Source of the DNA: Zingiber officinale
Taxonomy: Eukaryota > Streptophyta > Magnoliopsida > Zingiberales > Zingiberaceae
Assembly: GCF_018446385.1 (NCBI RefSeq)
Contig: NC_055999.1
Location: 78,507,859-78,571,858 of the forward strand
Direction of reading: 5' to 3'
DNA length: 64,000 bases
Shown: one piece after another, positions 36,201 to 48,200 of the stretch
How positions within the stretch are numbered: position 1 is the stretch's first letter
How the letters are laid out: each line of letters opens with the position of its first letter
The notes under the pieces: generated by a model
What the model saw: only the letters and a program-made list of their open reading frames with translations
What the model was told of the DNA's origin: nothing
The model's database searches: none
Made by a program: the position numbers and the translations under genes

Positions 36201-39200
36201 TCATATTTACTTATCATATCATGAAGAGGTCCCAACTAATAGGGAAGTAACTCTTAGGCCTTTATTTGTCATATCATAAAGAGTGCTCTTAATCCCAACT
36301 AATAGGGAAACATCTCTTAGGCCTTTTCTTGTCATATCATAAAGCATGCATACTTGAGCATATAGCCCATCATAAGAGTCATTATCATGCATGATTCATA
36401 AGCATACATAAATGAGCATAGAACATATCATAGGGAAACATAATCATGCATGGAAAACATTAACTATCATCTCCTAATTCATATCATAGCATGGGAGACA
36501 CATAGTAAATCATAATTGGGTCTCTAACCCTAATTCCATGGAGTGGCAGAAACATGCAAGGTATTGTCCTAGGCTACAAGCAACATAAAAGCATATCAAC
36601 CCTAAACCAACTTTATAACACTTATCATAAAGAACATCATGAGCATGTTTAGTTTAGGTTCTAAGCTTCCTAGGTCTTTTAATCTTGTCATGGCCGAAAC
36701 TTGCCAAGCATGAATCTAGGTTACAAGTAACATAAAAGCATGTGAACCCTAAACCAACTTCATATCATATACCATAAGGAGCATCATGAGCATGTTTAGT
36801 TTAGATTCTAAGCTTCCTAGGTNNNNNNNNNNNNNNNNNNNNNNNNNNNNNNNNNNNNNNNNNNNNNNNNNNNNNNNNNNNNNNNNNNNNNNNNNNNNNN
36901 NNNNNNNNNNNNNNNNNNNNNNTCCTTAAGTTTTTATACTTTGGTGGCCGAAAGTTTCAAGAAGCAACCCTAGATTTTTAAGCAATCTAAACTCATGGAA
37001 AAACACATGAACTACTTGTACCACAGGTGAGGGGATACTTACTTCCTCTTGCTTGGTTTTTTTTTTCTTAAAAGAAGGTACCCTTGTGAAGAGGAAGAAG
37101 AAAGCTTGAAAACCTTAGCTTGGATTCGGAAATGGGAGAGGGGAGAGTTTTAGGTCTCGGTGGAGGAGGAAAAAGGAGAAAGAAGGAGGAGGAAGAAGTA
37201 GCTAACCTTTCTTTCCCTTCTCTTCTCTCATTCCTATTTATCCTCAATGAGGAAAAATGTTCTAATTTATCCCCTTGATTCCTCTATTCCCTCACCCTCA
37301 TTCACTCTCACGAAAATAGAAAGAAGAAGAAGAAAAAGGCAACTTCATACTCTTACTTTTAACTACAATTTCCATTCTTTGCTAATCATATATCATTCAT
37401 GACTCTATTGGTTATCATACACCAATTTAGCTTTATCCATTGTGAGGGGTTCAAGGTTAAGCCTTAACTTCTCTCTCTTTTTATTTCTTTTTGGTTCTAT
37501 TTCCCTTTTCCTTTTATTCTAAAAGAGAATACCCATATGTATAACTAAAAATTTCGCGGGTGTTACACACTCACCCACTCATGGGTAGTGAGAATCTCTT
37601 TCCTTATTTGTAGATTAAAAGGATGGTTTCAATTTTTGGTAAAAACTTTCCTTATTTGTAAATCATCTACATGTTTAAAAGAGAGTTTAAAATTTGAAAT
37701 CTTTCCTTATTTGTTGATTAAAAGGTGGATTTTAAATTTTAAGAAAATTTTCCTTTTAAACCATGTTCATGATTTAAAAGAGAGTTTAAAAATTAAATAT
37801 TCTTTTTTATAAGTTTCTACAAAAGATTAAGAAAAGATTTGATATCTTTCCTTATTTGTAGATTAAAAGAGATTTTAATTTTTTAGAGATAACTTTCTTT
37901 TTATCCACATGTTTAAAATAAAGATTTTAATTTATTAAATTTCCTTTTTATAAACCAATCATGAAGGGATAAAAATTATTGGAGAAATTTTTATAAATTT
38001 CCGGAAACAAATTAGGAAGTTTTAATTCTTGTTTAATTAAAACTCTCCTTGATTTGGGGAAATAAGTGGCCGGCCATGTTATAATGAAAAGAAAAATTAT
38101 TTTTAATTAAATAAATTTTTCTTTTTCATGGCAAAAGAATTAAGGAAGTTTTTATTTAAATTTCCTTATTTGCCAAGATCAAGGATTATAATAGAGAGGG
38201 TAGAGGAGACTGTATGGTGAACGACTTTATTATTCTTTTCCTCCCTCTCTTCCTTGGTGGCCGGCCTCTTCCTCTTCTCTCTTCTCCCTCTTGTGGCCGA
38301 ACCATCTTGTTCTCTTGGAGTCCTTGTGGTGGCCGGATCTAGCTTGGAGAAAAGGAGAGAAAGGAGGCTTCGCTCTTGCTTCCCTTGGAGCTTGGTGGTG
38401 GTAGCCGAACCTTACAAAGAAGAAGAAGGTGCCTTGGTGGTTCTCGTCTCGGAAGATCGTTGCCCACACAACGTCCGGGATTAGAAGAGGAATACGGTAG
38501 AAGATCAAGAGGTCATTATCTACTAAGTAAGGTATAACTAATATAATTTTTCGCATCATGTTAGTTTTATCTCCATGTAAAAATACCAAATACAAGAGGC
38601 ATGCGATTCTAGTATTTCGAATTAGTTTTCGATGTTGTGTTCTTTTATTTTTCTTTTCCTTGTGATTTGATTGTTCCTTTTGGTTGACCTAAAGTTATTT
38701 AAGGAAATTAAATATTAGATTTCCTTAAAAGGCTTTGTCTAGGCGGTGGTGGTTGTTCCCATATCCAAGAAGGCCATGTGCCTCGCCATGCAGTCCTGGA
38801 AGTCAATTTTGGAAATTAATATTTAATGTAATTAATAACCTAGGTGATTTGGATCGAACGTGTTAAGTTCCGCAGGAGATCCAAGTCTAAACCTAAAAGA
38901 ACAAATAAATTAAACTTAGGATCAAACGTGTTAAGTTCCGCAGGCGATCCAAGTTTAATTTAAAAGAACACATGGTAGCTAGGAAAGGTTCAAACCTTTG
39001 TACAAAATTTTTGTACAGTGGAACTATTAGGCTTTTCGAGTAGCAACCAACATTCCTACCAGTGGTTCCATCAACTTTGTTGATGTTTTACTGGTATGTC
39101 ATTTTTGCCTCGATTGTCATGATTCCCAGTTCGATCAATTGCTTCACAGCTTCAGACATACCTGAACCTGTCTTTTGTCTCCCAATTGACGTTGGACAAT

Positions 39201-42200
39201 TGTTGTCCTTGCTCCACCGGCAATCACCCTCACTGCACTTGCCACAAACTCTCATTTACTCCAGATTGATCACACCATTGCACAAGCAATTCTTGATGCC
39301 TTTGCCATGACATCAACAACCTTGGCCCCTAATCCCCATCATTGCACCTCAAAATGAAGTATTGATTAATATCACCATGAATCATTTGTGTTTTCTTGAA
39401 ATTTCCGTTGTATTGTCAAACATGCAGATCTGCCATGGACCATGTGGGTTATCTGATTTGGTTTTAAGTTGTAATCCAGAATCAATGACACTAGTTTGAG
39501 GAATCTGACTTGAAATTTCCGTGGTATGAAATTTACATATCAACTTTGGCTAGGTGTGTCGTCCAATCTGGTTTCAGCAGAAAATCTCATTCGTGTTTGA
39601 TGCAAAATGAAATTATTTTCAGCATCACTAGTTTGAGGGGTTGTTAAATTAAGACAATTATTTTAATCTCCAACCTGATGTAGTCTGATTTCTTCCAGAC
39701 TTGCCTCAGATGTTTTTTCAATCTACCTCAGATATTTTCCTAATTCACTCTGAGATAATACCATTTATGTACTCTATTTATATTATGCATTACCTCTATA
39801 AAAAAAGATCATCTATTTTATTCAGATATCTAAGCCAATGACATTATTCCACCATCAATTTTATCCAATAATAACCTGTTGACTTCAGAGAACTACACAG
39901 AATTACACATTTACCTTTGTTAGACCAACAAATCCAAAATTCTTTAGTTCAACTTACCATTCAGTCATCTAAGCATGTAGAGTATAAACAACTTTCATTG
40001 TACGACGCCTTTCCATGTGACCTAAACTTGAGGTGTTATGGTCCCCTTGGGGCGGTGCGGTGGTTGAGGCATGGGGTGTTGCCACATAAGGTCTTGGGGT
40101 TGAAACTCGGCACGTTCAAGCATGCCTTCCTCCATGCCTTGGTCACCTGCACTAATGGCTAGTAGCCACCCATGATTTACCTCCTCCGTGTTGACCTAGG
40201 GACGGGTTGGTAGGGGTGTTGGAGGTGAGTGAATCTCCTTCTGCCACATAAACTTGAGGTGTTATGTATTCCCTCACATAAGGTTTGATGCCTTTGCTGA
40301 GGCTCAATGTTCATCTTATAGCCCAAGCCATCCATAATTGACCACATGTGAGTTCCAACCAATAGTGGTTCAACCACATGCACCCATTTTAGACTGGAAC
40401 ATCTCACTATGTTTAATTTTGGTACCAACTATAACAACCTGCTTAGCTGAGACGATTGGTTCAATAGTTTACTCATCTGAATCTATAGACGCCTGCTTAT
40501 TAGCTTCACAATTTTTTTACATAGGAGTAAACTTGGGTTGTTAAATTGGTACCTTGGTCTCTTCTTGTCATTCGAAAAATATATTGATTTTCAAAGGGAA
40601 AAGAAATTCTGATGGTTGTATTATGATTGTTTATTAAAGTTTATTTTTTTTAATTTCTTCTTTGCTTTTTGAATGTAACTGGCATATGTTAACACAAAAA
40701 TTGTTTCTTTTGGTAGGGTCATCCTTTGAATTTCGTCGTGGGCATAATTTTCATGAAGTTTTTCAGTTGAGACAAGGGCATAATTCTGGTCTTACACCTG
40801 CCAAAGTTACAGAAGTGTTAAAATCAAACTGTTTAGATGTACTAAATGTGATGCAAATTTATTTTGTTGATTACAATAATTTCTTGTGCTTTTGCTTGTG
40901 ACATGTTGGAATTCAGAATGCCCCAACTCAATCACTTTTAAGCATTACAAATGGAATTCTAGATGAAAGCATTGAGAGAAAGAATGGGGAGATATCTCAA
41001 GTATGTTCTGAGGAGAGCAAATAGTTGGTTTACTCTACAAAATCTTGTGCATATCTTGCCATGTCTATTTTGACTTTTCTGAGTTGACGACTGGTTCTCT
41101 GCTTTTCAATCCTCAGCATGTAGCATTTTTATTGAGAAGAGTTATGCAAGAGATTGAGCGTCGTATTTTAACTCAAGCTGAACATATAAGAAATGTAAGA
41201 TAAAATGAAATGGCATTGAATGTTTTTTGGTTTATAGCTTTCTAATAGCCTCTTATTTGCAGCAAAATAATCTCATTAAAGCGCGTGAAGGAAAGTACTT
41301 GTTAAGAATTAGGGTGCTAGAAGAACTAGCAAGAGGGACACATGAAGAAAATCAGGTATTCAGTGATTAGTTCATGTATTCTCCCACCATCCATCAGTGC
41401 AAGAGATCTGTTTTGCTGATAAATTCTATATTTTTATTACTGTGGCAGATAATCATGAACCAGCTCTTGCTGATAAAGGTAGAATTTTTTTCTGCCAATC
41501 ACCAATAACAATTTTTATTGTATGAGAATATTATGATGTCTGAATCTTGCATGCTCCTTGTTTGTGAAATTCACAGCATATAAACTTCATCTTCATGTCT
41601 CCTTAAAGGCATGTTCATGTCTGCTCATAAATTTTATTTCTTATATGTTAACAAGTGATGTTATAGTTTTAAGAGAAATATTTGTTGTTTCATTGTGGAA
41701 ACAGTACAGAATCTCCAAGCCTCCTAGTTTACTTGTGTGATCTCTTACATATTGGTATTTGTAATTTGTGTTGCATAGGTATAAATGCTAGTATATAAAT
41801 ATAAACTGAATTTGTGTCCCATAAGTATTAAAATATTTGAATCGCAGTTAAATATTGAAACTGAGAAATAGAGAATTTAACCAATGCAAAACTATAATTG
41901 AGTAGGGAAAATGCAGCTTAGGATAATAATGAAGAAGGTAGCAAAATTAAGATGGGTAGGCAAACAATCAGCATGAGGGATTTTGTTGTTTTGGATGCAT
42001 TATCAACAGGATGGAGGCCCTGATGATGATGATGCAACTTCTAGATGATTTAATAGGGAAGAGGACAAGTAGAGAGACTTGTGATTTTTTATAATAGTTG
42101 CAGATTAGTTAAGAAAAAGTAGATACAAAAAGGCTGAAGATGATTTTTAGATGGATATGCAGAGATATTGGAATAATACTAGGTGCGAACAAATGCTTTT

Positions 42201-45200
42201 TGCTCCATGATAAAATAAGAGGGTTCAGATGGTATGGATGTGTTCAAAGAGACCTAAGTAAACTATTAAAAGTAATAAAGAGGCGGTTTAGATCAAGGTT
42301 TAAAAGTCTCTTTTTGTCCTACAGGATCAACCTTTGGTTGGAATGAGATGTGCCAGTGTCATACTGGTGATCTCAAGCCTTGTGTAGGTGTCTGAGTCAG
42401 GCTCTAATAGAAAAAGGAAGTTTTATGTCAAGCCCTAACAACAGTTAGAGGAGGAAGAAAATGTGTTCCATTCCATCTCTATGTTGTTTCAATCCTTCCA
42501 AACAAAGAGGAAAAGTTGCACAAAGGATAACTAGGTGTTGTTTTGGTGTCTCATAGTATTGTGCATGTTTGTCGATAGAATGGTAAGTTTTAACCATGCC
42601 AAACAACAGAACATGAGATTTTAAACTACGATTTAAATAGTATATCAAATTATATCATGCATGCATATTTAGAAACAAATTATCAACCCTATCCACAAAA
42701 TCGTTGCAAGTTTCATGTAAAATTTTAAAGTATTTAAGACGATTTGGAGATCTCTTATTAGAAAAGTTAAATGGTTTCATAATTTGTATAATAGAGATAA
42801 AATAAAGTAAATTGACCGATTGAAATTTGGATGCTAGTATCTTAATGATAGCTTAATTTGAAGCATGTTGTTGTCATTCTTAATCAAGTATCTGAAAGCT
42901 ATGGGGTTTATCTTCAGTCTTCAAGGAGATGCTTCTTTCAATGGTTTGTATAGAAATTCTTTGTAGTGGGGTTGCCATATCTGCTTAGATTCATGGGAAT
43001 TCTAGCTTTGAAACTGCGTAAACTAATGAGAAGAGGTTGGAGATTCTCTTAGATTTGCTCAGTGTTCTAAATGGCGGTCGAGGAGGGATGCGGGCATCAA
43101 CCGCACTGCCTCAGCTGAGGCGGTGCTTGAGGCGGTAACTCACTTTTTTCTGCCACTGTTGCGCCTGGAGTCGCCGCTACTATCGTTTCGCCATCGCGAT
43201 ACATCCAGATGCATGGCTTGGGCCCGACGATGACTTCGGATGCGTCGCGCTAGCCCAAACACAGCATGTGGGCCTTGCGACGTGTCTAGACACATTGCGC
43301 AAGCTCGGATGCGTCGCCTGAGCTTGGCGATGGGCTCGGAGGCGTCGCCCAGACTCGACGATAGGCCTTGACACGTTGCTCAGCCAATGGCGCATCCGAA
43401 CTGGTCATGTGGTCCCGACGATGTGTCAAACTCGTCACCCGACTAAAACAGAGTACGCGCGTAAATTGTAAGTTAGGGTTTAATTAAATTACTTTATGTT
43501 AATAATTTTAATCAACTCCTAACTATGATTGAGATAATTTAAATAGACTTAATTAAAACCTAATAAAATTATCCTATTATATATAGATTAAATATTTAAT
43601 TTTAAATTAATATATTTGCTTAAAAGTAAATATTATGAAGAATAATGATGATTTATAATATTATGTATAAAAAAAAAGTAAAGAATATTCAACTGTCTAG
43701 GCACTACCTAAACACCGCTTAGGCGGTCGAGGTGATAGGTGGTCACTGACCGCCCCGCCACTGCCTACCGTCACTTACAACACTGGATTTGCTGATATGT
43801 AATTTAGGTTGGTATTTATTTAGCTCAGGTTATTTTTTTTCACGTTTATACTTAAGTTTGGGCATAGTTAAATATGTTCCCTTTTATAGTAGCTTTTGAT
43901 AGGAGGGTAATTCTGTAATTGAGAGGTTTTCATTTTCTTGGTTAACTCATGTACATATTCTTTCTTCAATACCTTCCCTTGCCTAGTCCAAAAAAAAAAA
44001 ATAATAAAAAGGATGCTTCTTTCGAAAATGTTAACATATTCATCTCAGCAATAGCCAATGTTGCATTACTGTAATTTCACATAGATTGCAATTGGTTTAG
44101 CATCTTAACTTATAGAATTTTTTTTCTATTATTAGAAAAAATTATGTTATATTTTTAACAATTTTTAATTGAAGTAGAGTTATTAACTTTATTTCGGTGC
44201 TATGTCCTGATAATTCTGTATGATTTTTGGCTTTTCTGAGTTATCTGGCATTGGAGACACTGATGTGCCTTTTAACTTATCTGAACCCTTTTACCACATT
44301 ATAAGACATTATTTGTTATACTTGTTCTCTATTGCTTTTTTCCAGTGCTTATTTATGACACATGCATATTTTTTTGTAGGCAGAAAAAAATAAGATAGTA
44401 GAAAGGGAAAAAAATGGAAAGCAAGATATGATTAGGTTGTCTAAGACAAAAGAAGACATGGATAATGTGATTGCAGAGCTGAAGAGGGAATTGGAGATGA
44501 GTCACAAAAATTATGCACGATGCTGCCAAGAAATGGAGGACAAAACAAACAAAATCAAGGGCCAGTTAGACAAGAAGACAAAGGAAGTTGAATTCCTTCT
44601 AGAAGAATCGAAAAAGAAGATTGGAGAACTTGAAGAAACTTCAAAATCTCAATTAAATAGCTGGCAAAATAAGGAAAACAAAATTGGAAATTTCATACAT
44701 TCTCAACTGCAATTGATGCAGGTTTTGTTTGACCTTATTCTGCCCTTATAACATGTGTTTCTCTGTTAGACTTAAATTCTAATGTCTCAGGACTTAATGG
44801 AATCATCTAGCTCAATCAAGCAGGAAATCATTCATTCTCAGACAAAATTCCAGGATGAGATCATTAATTTGGGTACTGAAACTCTGAATCTCTTTTTGCA
44901 TCATTCTAGTTTTTTCCCCTTCTGATCCAATACAAGCATTTTGCAGGATTGAATCTGAAAGTGTTATCAGATGCTGCTGATAATTATCATAAAATTCTTG
45001 CAGAAAACCATAAATTTCATAATGAGGTCCAGGAATTAAAAGGTAATTCTTTAGGCATAATATGACTAATTATGAAGTTTTCTGTTTTCTGTTTTCCGTT
45101 CTGTAGGCTTTTTTTATATCCACTTACTTTGTAGGGAATATTAGAGTATATTGCCGCATTAGACCATTCCTTTCTGATCAAAATGCGAAGTCGACGACCA

Positions 45201-48200
45201 TATATTATTTTGGCGATAATGGTGAGCTCCTTATCAGGAATCCCTACAAACAAGGAAAAGATGGACACAGGATGTTCAAGTTCAACAAAGTCTTTGGTCC
45301 TACTGCATCTCAAGGTTTAAATTTTGTTGATGATCTATTATTTCATTGAATTGTTTCTTAAAATAATGCAACTGTTATTGCTTTTTACTAGAATCAATAA
45401 GATTTGATAATTTAATTGGTGTGATTTAGTTCAATATCTTGATTGTTAATTTCTATTCATAACACTTATTTCAGTTTATCTATTGTGCTTTATTAATAAT
45501 AGCTGAAATATTCTCGGATATTCAACCATTAATAAGATCTGTTCTTGATGGCTACAATGTATGCATTTTTGCATATGGTCAGACTGGTTCTGGGAAGACA
45601 TACACAATGGTACACTTTTTGTTCCTTCTCATTAATGAATTTTAAATCATTTTTTCCATTAGTTTACAATGTTTCTTTTTACCTATGATTTTCGGAAAGT
45701 TGAAAATCTTTCTTGTTTTAAGAGTGGTCCTAATTTAGAATCAATGGAGGATTGGGGAGTGAACTACCGAGCTTTGAATGACCTTTTTGAGATTTCTGAA
45801 AGGCGGAGAAATAATTATTTATATGAAGTTGGAGTCCAGATGGTTGAAATTTACAATGAACAAGCGCGCGATCTTCTTTCAGGAGATGGTTCTCATAAGA
45901 GATATCCTTTAAGCACATCTTATTTAAAAATTCTAGTAGGAATATTCATGTTTTACTGGAGGTAATTGGGATATTGATCTGATATCTAGCTTAATACGAC
46001 TCAAAATATGCCTGTTGATTGTAGATGTAATTGTACCTACTTGGTAAACTTTTGTTCTATCTCTTGGTCTTAGAATGACTTTAAGTATTGTTGGAACATA
46101 AGTGCAACTTATTTACCTTAACCTACCAAACACTTGGTATTTGGAGTATCACTCAACCAAATGGACTTGTTGTTCCTGATGCTAGCATGCATCCTGTCAA
46201 ATCAACCTCTGATGTTCTGCAATTGATGCATATTGGACAAACAAACCGAGCCGTAGTTTCAACTGTTCTCAATGAACGAAGTAGTAGATCTCACAGGTCA
46301 TCCTTCTATTTTTTGCAGTTCATGCACATACTGTAGTTTTCCTTAGCTATTTTTTTTTTCTATTATTTTACTGCAGTATCCTGACTATCCATTGTCGAGG
46401 TGTGGATTTGAAGATTGGATCTACATCGAGGGGTTGTCTTCATTTGATAGATCTTGCAGGTAGTGAAAGAGTTGAACATTCTGAGGCAACTGGAGACAGA
46501 GTCAAGGAAGAACAGTATATCAACAAATCTTTGTCTGCTCTTGGAGATGTTATATTTGCTTTGGCACAAAAATCTACTCATGTTCCATACAGAAACAGTA
46601 AATTAACACAAATTCTTCAAAGTTCTTTAGGTAACTATTCTTTTATTTGTTGGAGATTCGTATTAGCTGTGCAATGAGTCCTCATTATTTGGAACACTTT
46701 CACAACAGGTAAACAAGCAAAGACACTTATGTTTGTTCAAATAAATCCAGACAATGAATCATATTCCGAGACTATCAGTACTCTAAAGTTTGCTGAAAGA
46801 GTGTCTGGAGTTGAGTTGGGTCCAGCACGAAGCAACAAAGATGACAAGGATGTCAAAGATTTATTAGAACAGGTCTTTTCTCTCTTGTCCTTCCTGGAAA
46901 CACAATACATTAGCCTCTAACTTCAACTTCCTTATAAGTAAATACTTGCAAATATTTTCAATAATATTTTCCCAAGGACATGAAGTATGGAAAAGATCTT
47001 TGTTAGAATATGGCTATGAGTTTTCCTGAATTAGGCCAACGTAATTTTTAGCTTCACTTGAGGTTGTAAAAGAAAATACGGTAGTTAGTAATCTTAGAAA
47101 TAATCATGGGTAGAATGTGAAAGGAATTTTGATGAGGGCTGTATATGCATAAATACAAATGGTGATTGTTCTTCAATATCATTTATCTTAGCTTGCCATT
47201 GACAGATTAGTTTGGGTACAACTCAAATGCTAAGGAAGCTAAATATCATCATCGTTGTCATGATTATCATTGTCGTCATCAACATTGTCGTCGTTGTCAT
47301 CATCACATCATCATCGCCATCATCCTTCTAGTCCTCTTCATCACCATCCTCATCTTCTATCATTGTTGCTCATCAGGTTGCGCTTATTCCAACTATTTGG
47401 GCTTGGCAGGTTCTATAAGATACAACAGACCAAATTCTAGCTGGGTCATTTAGCCTTATCCTCATATTGTTTGTCTTAGTAAAATATTTCTTATAATGGT
47501 CAGATAATTTTGTTCCATGAACCATCCTGTAATAGAAAGACTTCCTGATTGTAGTTATGTTTTGCAGTTAATTAATTTACCATGCTTACTCTTCCCTACA
47601 AAGTTTCTCCGTAAAACTTCATTGTTTTGCAGGTGGCATTTCTCAAAGACACAATATCTAGGAAGGATGTAGAAATTGAACAGATGCAGATGCTGATAGA
47701 TCATCAGACTGTATCGCATGAGTCAACAAATGAGAAGTATGCAGTGTTAGGACACTCTTCATCCACTCCTGGTATCCGTCCCTCAGAAGAAGAAACTACA
47801 AGTTCTCGTTTGCCTCATGGCATGCTAGTAACAACTGATAATTTTGCCTCATATCTTGAGAATCAAACTCAATTTAGTGAAAACGATGACACATCTAATG
47901 GAGGGGATAAAGGGCAGATCTTGCAAGCTGGTTCTGACCTTGTTGGATACAGAGATGCAGATTTAGAAGACAGAATTAGTGACATATCTGATAGTGTCAT
48001 ATCAATGATGACAGAAACAGATGGTTCTGTAACCAGTTCCACTGATTTTTCATTATCCCCTGGTACTAACAAATCAGAAGAGAAGAAAACAGGGAAGCTG
48101 TACGTTTCTGAAGTGCAAAATTGCTTTTATCTATCAATTCAATGAAATTTCTTGATACTTTTCATAAATCTGTTGCATCACTGAATTTTTTTATCCAGAA

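Larger units (their letters stand above)
35125..37568. repeat. Large LTR-like block (solo LTR candidate) with assembly gap
   Basis: It starts TGCAACGCCCGCCC and ends CGCGGGTGTTACA, the TGTAACACCCG...CGGGTGTTACA type of terminus common in plant LTRs. No coding region is visible. The 5-bp flanks (CTTCT and CACTC) do not match, so the block is either rearranged or mis-bounded. Inside are an ATCAT-rich minisatellite, a 147-bp tandem repeat and 100 Ns. Confidence 0.5.
24982..40716 (+). other. Giant intron 4 of the kinesin gene (15,735 bp)
   Basis: The donor is AAAAG|GTTAGT at 24981/24982 and the acceptor TTTTGGTAG at 40716. Joining the two exons restores the codon GGG and continuous protein ([12 protein letters not shown]). 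Nearly all the intron is repeat: an antisense copia element, a MULE-like element, a gypsy element, a large LTR-like block with a gap, another LTR-like block and a SINE. Confidence 0.9.

Noticed and set aside
35125-37568. Complete solo LTR with target duplication
   Set aside because: Termini look right, but the adjacent 5-bp flanks do not match, so it was kept only as an LTR-like block.
45902-46131. Ordinary GT-AG intron here
   Set aside because: Nearby GT and AG choices either add [11 protein letters not shown] or lose LGIW, both of which break a conserved part of the motor; the AT-AC sites restore it exactly.
47240-47370. Regular spaced repeat, CRISPR-like
   Set aside because: Degenerate trinucleotide microsatellite next to a LINE tail in a plant intron; no spacer structure.
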